Shown here one piece after another: positions 25,088-33,786 of a stretch of DNA of 64,000 bases. The position numbers and the translations under genes are program-made. Numbering within the stretch: the stretch's first letter is position 1; each line of letters begins with the position of its first letter. The notes below the pieces were generated by a model. That model did no database searches. It saw only the letters and a list, made by a program, of their open reading frames with translations, and had not been told where the DNA came from. Source of the stretch: Rhodococcoides corynebacterioides NBRC 14404 (GTDB taxonomy: Bacteria; Actinomycetota; Actinomycetes; Mycobacteriales; Mycobacteriaceae); assembly GCF_001894765.1 (NCBI RefSeq), contig NZ_BCWV01000001.1, positions 1-64,000 on the forward strand, in the 5' to 3' direction.

Positions 25088-25165
25088 GCGCGAGTTCTCC
25101 CACACGATCACGTCGCATCCTGCGATCTCGCGGATTCGTGTCCGATCGTGTGGCAGAACTCGCGC
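25088..25165. terminator. Long inverted repeat between convergent genes, probable bidirectional terminator
   Basis: Arms at 25088-25109 and 25144-25165 (GCGCGAGTTCT and ACACGATC blocks) are complementary over 22 bases with one mismatch. The 34-base centre contains a second short palindrome (GCGATCTCGC). The repeat fills the gap between the GAF gene end and the convergent VOC gene end. It lacks a T-run, which is usual in high-GC actinobacteria. Confidence 0.65.
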
Positions 25166-25171
25166 GGGCAC

Positions 25172-25594
25172 TCACATGTCGGGCGGACCGTCACCGGCGG
25201 CGACGGCGGGGTCCATCCAGATGACCTCCCACACGTGGCCGTCGAGGTCGCGGAAGGACCGCCCGTACATGAACCCGTGGTCCTGCGGGTCGGTCCAGGC
25301 ACTGCCACCGTGGCGCAGCGCCGTGTCCGCGAGGGTGTCCACGGCCTCGCGGCTGTCCGCCGACACCGCCAGCAACATCTCGCGGCTCCGGCTCGTGTCG
25401 GTCATCTCGTCGAGGATGAACTCCTGGAACTTCGGCCGCGCCAGCAGCATCACCGTGGTGGCGTCGTTCACGATCATGCTCGCGGTGTTCTCGTCGGAGA
25501 AGGCGTCGTTGAACTCGAATCCCAGGGCGCCGAAGAAGCTGCGGCTCGAGGCCACGTCCTCGACGTAGGTGTTGACGAACAGCATGCGCGTCAT
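25172..25594 (-). CDS. VOC-family (glyoxalase/bleomycin-resistance fold) protein
   Basis: The 140-residue protein has the two beta-alpha-beta-beta-beta units of the vicinal oxygen chelate fold: MLFVNTYVEDVASSRSFFGALGF with FSDENTASMIV, and FMYGRSFRDLDGHVWEVIWM. The C-terminal D-x-D-G-x-x-W-E-V signature is typical, with Glu as likely metal ligand. An N-terminal His or Glu ligand is not obvious, so it may be a PhnB/YaeR-like member without classical metal catalysis. ATG start at 25594. Substrate unknown. Confidence 0.82.
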   Translation of the reverse strand: MTRMLFVNTYVEDVASSRSFFGALGFEFNDAFSDENTASMIVNDATTVMLLARPKFQEFILDEMTDTSRSREMLLAVSADSREAVDTLADTALRHGGSAWTDPQDHGFMYGRSFRDLDGHVWEVIWMDPAVAAGDGPPDM

Positions 25595-25736
25595 GGTGTC
25601 TCCCGAACGATGTCCGGCGTCCCCGAGTGGAACGCTCGAGGAAGTAGACCGCGGTTGCGAGGAAAACTCGTCGCGGGCCCGCCGGGTGTGTGCCCACCGG
25701 GGTTAGCCGGCGCAGCTTCCCGGGCATTCACACCGC

Positions 25737-26312
25737 ATGTACCCGACCGGCCACCTGACCTCGGACGAGTTCTGGACCATGCAGCGTGCCATCGAGGACC
25801 GGCTCCGAGCGGAAGCGCGGGCCTTCCCGACGTTCGCCCTGCGGGACTGGTCAGGCCCGCGTGTGCTCGGTCCCTGGGAGCGCGAGAACGACGTGCTGAC
25901 GACGGTGACCCTTCGGCACGGCGAGCTCGAGACCGAACTCGAGACGGGGGACGACGTCTCGTCGCCGTTCCTCGACGTCGTCACCACCTCGAAAGATCCG
26001 GCGCGCAAGGCGATGTCGACCATGCTCGCGGCCGTCGGTCTGACTCCGATGTCCCCGGAGTATCGCCGTCGGCGGCAGTCGATCGAGGACGCGCCGACGC
26101 GCACGGCGCAGGTCGACGTGGACGGCGACGCGGTGCGGCTCGACGTCCGCGGCGGCGACGATCGATGGTGGGCCTGGGGAACGCACGACGGCCGGGGCCT
26201 GGTTCTCGAAGGTCGTCACACCTCGATCGACGACGCGACGCTGGTCTCCGCCGACCTCGACCCCTACTTCGAGGGCCTGCGGTCCTCCATCGCCGCGGCT
26301 CGGGGTGAGTGA
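25737..26312 (+). CDS. Unknown protein, 191 aa, overlapping a deacetylase gene
   Basis: The product is soluble, with an N-terminal helical segment (TSDEFWTMQRAIEDRLRAEARA). It has central strands LTTVTLRHGELETELETGDD and a C-terminal strand-rich part TAQVDVDGDAVRLDVRGGDDRWWAWGTHDGRGLVLEG. The latter resembles domains that bind phosphate or lipids but no named family is clear. Its last eight bases overlap the next gene, so they should be co-translated. Confidence 0.5.
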   Translation: MYPTGHLTSDEFWTMQRAIEDRLRAEARAFPTFALRDWSGPRVLGPWERENDVLTTVTLRHGELETELETGDDVSSPFLDVVTTSKDPARKAMSTMLAAVGLTPMSPEYRRRRQSIEDAPTRTAQVDVDGDAVRLDVRGGDDRWWAWGTHDGRGLVLEGRHTSIDDATLVSADLDPYFEGLRSSIAAARGE

Positions 26313-27189
26313 GATGCTGCCGTCCCACGACCGGTTCGACTACTCCCCGATCGTCGAGCGCCCGCAGTTCACCTGGCCGGGTGGCGGCACGCTGGCGGTG
26401 TACGTGGCGGTGAACTGCGAGCACTTCGCCTACGGCGCCACCGATCTGGGATACACACCAGGCGGGCAGTCACCGGACACGTACAACTGGGCGTGGCGCG
26501 AGTGGGGCAACCGGGTGGGCGTGTTCCGGCTCGCGGACACCCTCCGCGAGGTCGGTATCCGTCCGACGGTGCTGGTGAACGCCGAGATCTACGACCACGC
26601 TCCCCGGGTGGTGGAGGCACTGCGGGTGCTCGGCGGCGAGGTCGTCGCCCACGGCCGCACCAATTCACGCATCCCGGTGGTGCAGGACGAGGACGAGGAG
26701 CGGCGCACCATCGAGCACGTCCGCGCGGTGATCGAGCGGCACGAGGGTGCCGCACCCCGGGGGTGGATGAGCCCCGGCGCCGCGCCGAGTGCGGTGACCG
26801 AGGATCTGTTGGCGGAGAACGGTTTCGACTACACCCTGGACTGGCCGATCGACGATCGCCCGGTCTGGCTGCGCACCCGGTCCCGGCCGATCCTGTCGGT
26901 ACCGTATCCCCACGAGATCAACGACCTGCCGGTGATCGTGCACCACCACGGCACCGGTCGCGACTTCGCCGACCGCATCGTCGACACCATCGACGAGCTC
27001 GCGGAGCAGTCGCGACAGCAGTCGGTGGTCCTGTCGATCTCGACCCACACGTTCCTCACCGGGCAGCCGGATCGGCTGCGGCACTTCCGCCGCGCGCTGC
27101 ATCACGTGGCGGAGACGGCCGGGGTGTGGTTGACGACGCCGGGCGACATCGCCGATCACCACCGCACTATCGAGCCGCCGCCCACGTGA
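26305..27189 (+). CDS. Polysaccharide deacetylase-fold protein (PuuE/NodB-like)
   Basis: The 294-residue enzyme has the NodB-type barrel pattern: LAVYVAVNCEHFAYG, NRVGVFRLADTLREVGIRPTVLVNAE, GEVVAHGRTNSRIP, EHVRAVIERHEG, GWMSPGAAPSA, then LPVIVHHHGTG and VLSISTHTFLTG. This order matches the allantoinase-like or PuuE-type branch, which acts on small amides as well as N-acetyl sugars. The first metal Asp of classic NodB enzymes is replaced by the VNCEHF segment, so metal binding and substrate are uncertain. GTG start overlaps the upstream gene by eight bases. Confidence 0.75.
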   Translation: MSEMLPSHDRFDYSPIVERPQFTWPGGGTLAVYVAVNCEHFAYGATDLGYTPGGQSPDTYNWAWREWGNRVGVFRLADTLREVGIRPTVLVNAEIYDHAPRVVEALRVLGGEVVAHGRTNSRIPVVQDEDEERRTIEHVRAVIERHEGAAPRGWMSPGAAPSAVTEDLLAENGFDYTLDWPIDDRPVWLRTRSRPILSVPYPHEINDLPVIVHHHGTGRDFADRIVDTIDELAEQSRQQSVVLSISTHTFLTGQPDRLRHFRRALHHVAETAGVWLTTPGDIADHHRTIEPPPT

Positions 27190-27199
27190 CGACGACCGG

Positions 27200-27763
27200 T
27201 CACACGCCGGCCGCCACGGCGCGAGTGGAGACTCCGGCACCCATGTTGTAGCCGAGGTGACCACCCAGGGCGCCGCCGAGACCGGCCACCGCGAACCCGG
27301 CCAACGCCAGGGCCTTCGCGGTGGCGTCGGGCGCCGTCTCGACCTCGGTGCTCGCGGCCGCGGCCGCGGCCCGGCGCTTGTACGACGCCGCGAACAGCCC
27401 GATCGCGACGGCGTTGGTGCTCGCGTGCACCAACCCGACGCGCCGCTGCTCGCGGGTCAGTGTCGACCACGTGGCCCAGCCCGTGACCAGGGCAGTCGGT
27501 GCCGTCACCAGGCCCGCGCCGAGGAGGGTTCGGGCGGCGTCGGGACTGCGGCCGGTCACGTCCAGGAACACCGCGCTGCTCCACAGACCCACCGACGAGT
27601 ACGCCATGATCGGGTGCATCGGATGCCCCACGAACGTGCCCCGCAGCAGACCGTCGACAGGAGTGTCCGAGAGGACGGAGCGCAGACGGGCCGCGACGGG
27701 GTCGCTCACCCGGTCGAGCAGCGACGCCTTCTCGAACGGTCGGAACAGCGCAGTGAGATCCAT
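27200..27763 (-). CDS. DUF2231-family membrane protein
   Basis: ATG 27763 begins DLTALFRPFEKASLLDRVSD; a longer in-frame reading lacks a ribosome site. The 187-residue product contains the DUF2231 hallmark VGHPMHPIMAYSSVGLWSSAVFLD, followed by three or four transmembrane helices (about residues 65-80, 83-101, 113-131 and 145-165). GHP-x-HP His pairs recall haem or metal binding, but this is not established. It is convergent with the deacetylase gene (10 bases apart). Confidence 0.75.
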   Translation of the reverse strand: MDLTALFRPFEKASLLDRVSDPVAARLRSVLSDTPVDGLLRGTFVGHPMHPIMAYSSVGLWSSAVFLDVTGRSPDAARTLLGAGLVTAPTALVTGWATWSTLTREQRRVGLVHASTNAVAIGLFAASYKRRAAAAAASTEVETAPDATAKALALAGFAVAGLGGALGGHLGYNMGAGVSTRAVAAGV

Positions 27764-27873
27764 GTCACGCGAGTACCCGGGTCGATCGGCGGTAACCGGG
27801 TGTGCAGAAAAGCAGGTGGCGGGTGCGGAAGGCGTCATCGACACCCGGGCCTCGGCCACCGACACTGAACCGC

Positions 27874-28647
27874 ATGAGCGACGACGCGACGCGGCCGGGG
27901 ACGACGGATCTGACCGGTAGAACGGCCCTGGTCACCGGCGCGGCGAGTGGAATCGGGGCCGCCGTGGCCGCGACCCTGGCCGGGCGCGGAGCGCAGGTGA
28001 CGGTGGCGGACGTCGACGGCGACGCGGCGGAGCGGGTGGCCCGCGAGGTCGGCGGTCGGGCGTGGACGGTGGACTTCACCGACGTCGACGCGCTGGCCGA
28101 CCTGCGCCTCGAGACGGACATCCTGGTGAACAACGCCGGGATCCAACACGTCTCGCCGATCGACGAGTTCGACCCCGCGGCGTTCCGGCGGATTCTCACC
28201 CTCATGGTGGAGGCGCCCTTCCTGCTGATCCGCGCCGCCCTGCCCCACATGTACGCGTCGGGGTACGGCCGGATCGTCAACATGTCCTCGGTGCACGGCA
28301 TCCGGGCATCGGCCCACAAGAGCGCGTACGTCACCGCGAAGCACGCCCTCGAGGGGCTGTCGAAGGTGACGGCCCTCGAAGGTGCCGAGCGCGGTGTGCG
28401 GAGCAACTGCGTCAACCCCGGTTATGTTCGAACGCCGTTGGTGGAGAAGCAGATCGCGGACCAGGCTCGCGTGCACGGCATCGACGAGGCCGAGGTGCTG
28501 GAGCGGGTGCTGCTCGCCGAGAGTGCCGTCAAACGGCTCGTCGAACCCACCGAGGTGGCAGCCTTGGTGGGGTTCCTCGTCTCCGACGAGGCCTCCATGG
28601 TCACCGGGAGCTCCTACGTCATGGACGGGGGATGGAGCGCGAGCTGA
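27874..28647 (+). CDS. Short-chain dehydrogenase, likely 3-hydroxybutyrate dehydrogenase
   Basis: ATG 27874 starts a 257-residue Rossmann protein: TGAASGIG NAD-binding motif, an Asp-rich beta-2 end (VTVADVDGD) favouring NAD over NADP, LVNNAGIQH, catalytic Ser in NMSSVHG and Tyr/Lys in YVTAKHA. The stretch VHGIRASAHKSAYVTAKHALEGLSKV and the end VTGSSYVMDGGWSA match bacterial D-3-hydroxybutyrate dehydrogenases, which interconvert acetoacetate and D-3-hydroxybutyrate. The acyl-CoA dehydrogenase further on is compatible with fatty acid or ketone body use. Start spacing and leaderless structure are not certain. Confidence 0.8.
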   Translation: MSDDATRPGTTDLTGRTALVTGAASGIGAAVAATLAGRGAQVTVADVDGDAAERVAREVGGRAWTVDFTDVDALADLRLETDILVNNAGIQHVSPIDEFDPAAFRRILTLMVEAPFLLIRAALPHMYASGYGRIVNMSSVHGIRASAHKSAYVTAKHALEGLSKVTALEGAERGVRSNCVNPGYVRTPLVEKQIADQARVHGIDEAEVLERVLLAESAVKRLVEPTEVAALVGFLVSDEASMVTGSSYVMDGGWSAS

Positions 28648-28699
28648 CCGTTCGCGAAATCCGGGCGGCATCGCCCGCTCGGTCTCTACGATCACCGAC

Positions 28700-29422
28700 G
28701 TGCCCAGTCGGAATCGCCCGCTCCGGTCGGTCGCGCTCGCGCTGACGATCGTCGCCGTGATCGCGGCGGCCGTCCTCGTCACCACCCTGCGCGGGGAGGT
28801 CCCGCCGCGCCACCCCTACGTGGCCGCGGCCGCCGACCGTGCCGCCCCGCTCCGGGTGACCTTCGTGGGCGACTCCTTCGCCGCCGGGGTCGGAGCCGAC
28901 GACCCGACCGACGGTTACGCGTACGTGGCCGCCGCACGGGGCTGTTGGCGGCCGACGCTGGTGGCGTCGTCGGGAACCGGGTACGCGCGGGTGCGCTTCC
29001 CCGGCACCGTGCCCTTCACCGACCCGACCCGCCTGGCCGCGGTGGCCGCGTCGAATCCCGACGTCGTCGTGGTGCAGGGGAGTGGCAACGACGTCGGTGA
29101 CGACGGATTGCGTGCGGCGGCGACCGCGATGTACGCGGCCCTCGCCGTGATCGTGCCCCGCGCACGCGTCGTCGTCGTCGGTCCGACGGACGCGCCGGCG
29201 GCCGAGCACGAGAACATCGCACGCATCCGCGGGATCCTCGGCGAGGTCACCCGGACCGCGGGAGTGCCGTTCGTCGACCCCGCCGGTGCCCGGTGGCTGG
29301 ACTGGGCGGGCGACTACGTGCCCGACGGCATCCATCCGAACGAGCAGGGCCACCGCACGATGGGCGAGCGGCTGCAGGCCGAGATCGTGGCTCTCGGCGT
29401 ACCGCGCGCGGCCGGCTGCTGA
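28700..29422 (+). CDS. Exported SGNH/GDSL hydrolase
   Basis: GTG 28700 follows a TACGAT -10 box by seven bases, so the mRNA is probably leaderless. The 240-residue protein has a basic start and a membrane or signal helix at about residues 9-30 (SVALALTIVAVIAAAVLV). SGNH block I follows, VTFVGDSFAAG with nucleophile Ser. The G-x-ND block is VVVVQGSGNDVG and block V is DGIHPNEQGH with the Asp-His pair. Such enzymes cleave esters, for example acyl groups on envelope sugars or lipids; this substrate is unknown. Confidence 0.82.
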   Translation: MPSRNRPLRSVALALTIVAVIAAAVLVTTLRGEVPPRHPYVAAAADRAAPLRVTFVGDSFAAGVGADDPTDGYAYVAAARGCWRPTLVASSGTGYARVRFPGTVPFTDPTRLAAVAASNPDVVVVQGSGNDVGDDGLRAAATAMYAALAVIVPRARVVVVGPTDAPAAEHENIARIRGILGEVTRTAGVPFVDPAGARWLDWAGDYVPDGIHPNEQGHRTMGERLQAEIVALGVPRAAGC

Positions 29423-29439
29423 CCGGGCGACCGGCCGCG

Positions 29440-30216
29440 TCAGCTACCGGCCACCTCGCCGCCGGACACCTGGCCGCCGGACACCTTGTCGACGAACTCG
29501 CGGGCGATGTCGCGCAGCTTCCGGTTCGTGCGTTGCGATTCGCGGGACAACATGGCGAACGCGCCGTCCTCGTCGACACCGTGCAGGGCCATGAGGATGC
29601 CCTTGGCCTGCTCGATCGGGGCCCGGTGGTCCAGTGCGTCCCGCAGTCCCGTCGCCACCTCGCGGGCACCGCGCACGCGGGCGTAATCGCCGATGGCCGT
29701 GGCCACGGTGTCGGTGACCACCTGCAGCACCGCTTCGTCCTCGGCGTCGAACGCGTCCGGCACCGTGCCGTAGAGATTGATCGCGCCGAGTTCCACGCCG
29801 TCCGCCCGCAGCGGGACCGCGAGGAACGACACCACGCCCTCGCGCTCGGCGAGGCGGGCGAAGGTCGGCCAGTTCCGGGCGACGTCGTCGAGGCCCATCC
29901 GGACCGTCTCGCCGGTGCGCGCCGCCTCGAGACACGGCCCCTCGCCGACCTCGTATTGGTGCGCGTCGACCCGCAGGGTGAGGTCGTCGGTGTGGACGGC
30001 CGTGTAGGTCATGCCGCCGAACACGATGCTGATGCCGCAGGCCGTCGCGCCCGCGATGGCGTCCTGCGCCAACTCGGCGGTGCGCTGCAGGAGTGTCGCC
30101 AGATGGTCGTCGTCGCGCACGCTGCCGCCCACGGCCGCCACGATGGCGGCCAGGCGCGCACCCGACGTGCGACCGGAGGTGTCGTCGGCCAGTGGGCCGG
30201 CGCCGTTGTGTGCCAC
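29440..30216 (-). CDS. GAF and ANTAR domain RNA-binding regulator
   Basis: The 258-residue protein has a GAF domain at about residues 30-165 (LAQDAIAGATACGISIVF, EGPCLEAARTGETVRM, FLAVPLRADGVELGAINLYG). The ANTAR domain follows at about 190-245 (ALDHRAPIEQAKGILMALHGVD, then AFAMLSRESQRTNRKLRDIA). ANTAR proteins bind paired hexaloop hairpins in mRNA leaders and prevent termination. GTG 30216 is preferred to a TTG nine bases upstream; a GATAGT box lies nine bases before it. No phospho-receiver is present, so the signal is presumably a GAF ligand. Confidence 0.85.
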   Translation of the reverse strand: MAHNGAGPLADDTSGRTSGARLAAIVAAVGGSVRDDDHLATLLQRTAELAQDAIAGATACGISIVFGGMTYTAVHTDDLTLRVDAHQYEVGEGPCLEAARTGETVRMGLDDVARNWPTFARLAEREGVVSFLAVPLRADGVELGAINLYGTVPDAFDAEDEAVLQVVTDTVATAIGDYARVRGAREVATGLRDALDHRAPIEQAKGILMALHGVDEDGAFAMLSRESQRTNRKLRDIAREFVDKVSGGQVSGGEVAGS

Positions 30217-30298
30217 GGTCGACAACTATCGCACGGACGCGCGCGTGCTCGACCGAAACCCGACTCGAGGGCCGCTACCGACCGGTAGCGTTCCTACG

Positions 30299-31135
30299 GT
30301 GGTCCAGCTGCTCCCGCGTCGTCCCGATCGGCCGGGCGACTCCCCCGAGGGGGAGGTCGTCGCGCCGGGGGACACGGCGGCTCCGTCGCGTTCGGACGCG
30401 GCGTCGACCGACACCGTTCCCGTGCGGACCGTGTCGGTGCAGGCCCTGGCGATCGTCCTGGTCCTCGCCGTCGTGGTGTTCGTCGTGCAGGTGACGCGCC
30501 CGGGTCCGACCACGGAGCCGACCGCCGCGCCGGTCGCGGCCGGTGACCTGCGCCCGTCGTTCCTGGTCGAGACCGAGCGCAATCTGGGACCCCTGCGGCA
30601 GATCGCGAAGGCCAACCGCGCCACCGCGGAGGAGGAGTACGCAGCGGCGCTCGCCGTGCTCGCCACTGCCGCCAGCGCGTCGGAGAAGGATCGGCGTCTC
30701 GCCGAGTTGCCCCCGGCCGCCGTGGGTCTGCGGGTCGGGTCGTACTCCCTACCCGCCCGCGGCACCTACACCTCGCCCTTCGGTCCGCGCTGGGGGACGA
30801 TGCACCGCGGGATCGACATCGCCGGTCCCATCGGGACGCCGATCGTGTCGGTCGCGGACGGTCAGGTGATCGAGGCCGGCCCCGCCAGCGGATTCGGGCT
30901 GTGGGTGCGAGTGCGCCACGACGACGGCACGGTGTCCATCTACGGCCACGTCGACACTCTCGTCGCGGTGGCCGGCCAGCGGGTCTCCGCCGGCCAGCAG
31001 ATTGCCACCATGGGCAATCGGGGCGATTCCACGGGTCCGCACCTGCATTTCGAGACCGTGGTGGACGGCACCCATGTCGACCCCGAGTTGTGGCTCATCG
31101 GCCGGGGGATCTCGCTCGGGCCGACGGGGGACTGA
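30299..31135 (+). CDS. Membrane-anchored M23-family peptidase (LytM-like)
   Basis: GTG 30299 lies seven bases after a TAGCGT -10 box. The 278-residue protein has an N-terminal transmembrane helix at about residues 47-64 (ALAIVLVLAVVVFVVQV). A helical spacer of about 60 residues (PLRQIAKANRATAEEEYAAALAVL) precedes an M23 domain from about 160. Its zinc ligands are all present: HRGIDIAG (His and Asp) and GPHLHFE (two His). The spacing with FGPRWG and IYGHVD is canonical. M23 enzymes cut peptide cross-links of peptidoglycan; this one is probably at the outer membrane face. Confidence 0.88.
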   Translation: MVQLLPRRPDRPGDSPEGEVVAPGDTAAPSRSDAASTDTVPVRTVSVQALAIVLVLAVVVFVVQVTRPGPTTEPTAAPVAAGDLRPSFLVETERNLGPLRQIAKANRATAEEEYAAALAVLATAASASEKDRRLAELPPAAVGLRVGSYSLPARGTYTSPFGPRWGTMHRGIDIAGPIGTPIVSVADGQVIEAGPASGFGLWVRVRHDDGTVSIYGHVDTLVAVAGQRVSAGQQIATMGNRGDSTGPHLHFETVVDGTHVDPELWLIGRGISLGPTGD

Positions 31136-31167
31136 CCTGCACGGTCGTCGGTACTACCCTCGGAGGA

Positions 31168-32958
31168 ATGTCGTCCTCAGCCGATATTCCCGCCTCTCTG
31201 ATCCTGTCGCGTCGGGACCTCGAGTTCCTGCTCTACGAATGGCTCGACGTCGAATCCCTGACCGAGCGGAAACGGTTCGCCGAGCATTCCCGCGAGACGT
31301 TCGACGCGGTGCTCGAGCTCAGCGAGCAGATCGCTGTCAAGCACTTCGCGCCGCACAACAAGAAGGCCGACGCGAACGAACCGCGGGTGGGCGACGACGG
31401 CAAGGTCGTCCTCATCCCCGAGGTCGAGAAGGCCCTGCAGGTCTTCACCGAGGCCGGCCTGATCGCCGGGCAGTTCGACGAGTCGCTCGGCGGGATGCAG
31501 CTGCCGACGACGGTGTCGAAGGCGTCGCTCGCGTGGTTCCAGGCCGCGAACACCGGCACCGCCACCTACCCGTTCCTCACCATCGGCAACGCCAACCTGC
31601 TGATCGAGTACGGCGGCGAGGATCTGATCGACCGGTACGTCCGGCCGATGCTCGAGGGCCGCTTCCACGGCACCATGTGTCTGTCGGAGCCGGGGGCGGG
31701 ATCGTCGCTGGCCTACATCACCACCAAGGCCACCCCGCGTGACGACGGCACCTACTCGGTCACGGGGACCAAGATGTGGATCTCGGGTGGCGACCACGAG
31801 CTGGGCGAGAACATCGTCCACCTGGTGCTGGCGAAGCTGCCCGACGCACCCGCAGGGGTGAAGGGCATCTCGCTCTTCGTCGTCCCGAAGCATCTCGTGA
31901 ACGAGGACGGCTCGCTCGGCGAGCGCAACGACGTGAACCTGGTCGGCCTGAACCACAAGATGGGCTACCGCGGCACCACCAACACCCTGCTCGCCTTCGG
32001 TGAGAAGGGCGGCGCGACAGGCTATCTGGTGGGCGAGCCGCACAAGGGCCTGGCGTACATGTTCAAGATGATGAACGAGGCCCGCATCGGCGTCGGCATG
32101 GGTGCGACCGCGCTCGGCTACACCGGTTACCTGCACTCGCTCGAGTACGCGCGGGAACGGACGCAGGGTCGTCCGGTGGGGGACAAGGATCCGGCCGCTC
32201 CGCAGGTCCCGATCGTCGACCATCCCGACGTCCGGCGGATGCTGTTGGCCCAGAAGGCCTACGCCGAGGGTGGTCTGGCGCTGGGGCTGTACTGCTCGCG
32301 GCTGGTCGACGAGCAGATCACCGGCGAGCCCGACGCCGCCGAGCGCGCGGGGTTCCTGCTGGACGTGCTGACGCCGATCGCCAAGGCCTGGCCGTCGCAG
32401 TGGTGCCTGGAGGCGAACAACCTGGCCATCCAGGTCCACGGCGGATACGGCTACACCCGCGACTACAACGTCGAGCAGTTCTACCGCGACAATCGACTGA
32501 ACCCGATTCACGAGGGCACCAACGGTATTCAGGGTCTCGACCTGCTCGGCCGCAAGGTGGTGGCGCAGAACGGTCGTGGTCTCCAATTGCTCGTGGAGGC
32601 GATCACCACCACCCTCGACGCGTCGACCGGCGAGACTGCCCGCGACTACGCCGAAGCCCTGCGTGCCGCGGTGAACCGACTGGTGGAGGTCACCGGCACG
32701 GTCTGGGGCCAGGGCGATCCCGACCTGGCCCTGGCCAACTCCACGGCGTACCTCGAGGCCACCGGGCACCTGGTGGTCGCGTGGCTCTGGCTCGAGCAGC
32801 TGAATGCCGTGGGCGACAGGACCGGCGCGTTCTACGACGGCAAGCGGGCCGCCGCGCAGTACTTCTTCCGGTACGAGCTGCCCAAGGTCGGTCCGCAGTT
32901 CGACCTGGTGGCGTCTCTCGATCGCACTCTGCTCGATCTCGACCCCTCCGTGCTCTGA
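31168..32958 (+). CDS. Acyl-CoA dehydrogenase, long form with C-terminal domain
   Basis: ATG 31168 has GGAGG just upstream. The 596-residue enzyme has the FAD-dependent dehydrogenase core: LTIGNANLLIEYGG, GTMCLSEPGAGSSLAYI, YSVTGTKMWISGGDHEL and NEARIGVGMGATALGY. The substrate-site region is QVHGGYGYTRDYNVEQFYRDNRLNPIHEG with the likely catalytic Glu in HEGTNGIQG. An additional C-terminal domain of about 150 residues makes it the long FadE form (about 600 residues), found in actinobacterial beta-oxidation. Chain-length preference cannot be read from sequence. Confidence 0.9.
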   Translation: MSSSADIPASLILSRRDLEFLLYEWLDVESLTERKRFAEHSRETFDAVLELSEQIAVKHFAPHNKKADANEPRVGDDGKVVLIPEVEKALQVFTEAGLIAGQFDESLGGMQLPTTVSKASLAWFQAANTGTATYPFLTIGNANLLIEYGGEDLIDRYVRPMLEGRFHGTMCLSEPGAGSSLAYITTKATPRDDGTYSVTGTKMWISGGDHELGENIVHLVLAKLPDAPAGVKGISLFVVPKHLVNEDGSLGERNDVNLVGLNHKMGYRGTTNTLLAFGEKGGATGYLVGEPHKGLAYMFKMMNEARIGVGMGATALGYTGYLHSLEYARERTQGRPVGDKDPAAPQVPIVDHPDVRRMLLAQKAYAEGGLALGLYCSRLVDEQITGEPDAAERAGFLLDVLTPIAKAWPSQWCLEANNLAIQVHGGYGYTRDYNVEQFYRDNRLNPIHEGTNGIQGLDLLGRKVVAQNGRGLQLLVEAITTTLDASTGETARDYAEALRAAVNRLVEVTGTVWGQGDPDLALANSTAYLEATGHLVVAWLWLEQLNAVGDRTGAFYDGKRAAAQYFFRYELPKVGPQFDLVASLDRTLLDLDPSVL

Positions 32959-33129
32959 CCCGACGCCGCCCGCCGGGCTCCGTTTCGGGGCCGGCGGGCG
33001 GGCTGGGTGAGCTCGGGCGAGCGTCTCGCGGTCGGCCTCGGTTCACGGTCGGCAGTGTTCGGAGCCTGCGCTGTCGGGTCGGTCACACGCTGCTGCGGTC
33101 GACGTCTCGCATCTGCTTAGATACAAGTT

Positions 33130-33786
33130 GTGCGCAACACGGAACCGACGTCGGCCGATCGGGCCTACACGACCGTGAAAGAACTCATCGTCTCGGGCGA
33201 ACTGCCCGGCGGTGAGCTCATCAGCGAAGGACAGATCGCCGCGCGCACCGGCACCAGCCGCACCCCCGTACGGGAGGCGTTCCTGCGCCTCGCCGCGGAG
33301 GGCTGGATGCGGCTCTACCCCAAGCGAGGGGCGCTGATCGTGCCCATCGCACCCGACGAGGCGGCCCACATCGTGGACGCCCGTCGGCTCGTGGAAACCG
33401 GCAGCCTCGCCGCGTTCGCCGACGACGCCGCCACCCGCAGCGCCGTCGCGGACCTCATGCGGGCCAGTCTCGACCGACAGCGCGCCCTCGCCGACGACGG
33501 CGACGCGCACCGGTTCGCGGCCGAGGATGCCGACTTCCACACGCTCGTCGTGACTCACGGGGCGAACCCCCTGCTGTCGACGTTCTATTCGGGCCTGCGC
33601 GACCGGCAACGACGGATGACGTCGAACTCCGTGGCGCGCAACCCGGAAGCGTGGGCGTCGATCGTCGACGACCACACGCGTCTGACCGCACTCGTCGAGC
33701 AGGGTGACGTGGCCGGCTTCGAGGTGGCGCTGAGCCGCCACATGGCCGCCACGCATTCCCTGCCGTACAGCAGAGGACTTTCATGA
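33130..33786 (+). CDS. GntR/FadR-subfamily transcription regulator
   Basis: GTG 33130 starts a 218-residue protein with a winged HTH at about residues 10-75 (ERAYTTVKELIVSGELP-like start, ISEGQIAARTGTSRTPVREAFLRLAAEG, RLYPKRGALIV). An all-helical FCD ligand domain follows at about 85-210 (DEAAHIVDARRLVETG, DADFHTLVVTHGANP, DDHTRLTALVEQGD). FCD members sense organic acids through a metal site. The gene overlaps the following exporter by four bases, so it likely regulates that gene in response to the exported compound. A palindrome ACAAGTTGT at 33123-33131 overlaps its own start codon, suggesting autoregulation. Confidence 0.87.
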   Translation: MRNTEPTSADRAYTTVKELIVSGELPGGELISEGQIAARTGTSRTPVREAFLRLAAEGWMRLYPKRGALIVPIAPDEAAHIVDARRLVETGSLAAFADDAATRSAVADLMRASLDRQRALADDGDAHRFAAEDADFHTLVVTHGANPLLSTFYSGLRDRQRRMTSNSVARNPEAWASIVDDHTRLTALVEQGDVAGFEVALSRHMAATHSLPYSRGLS

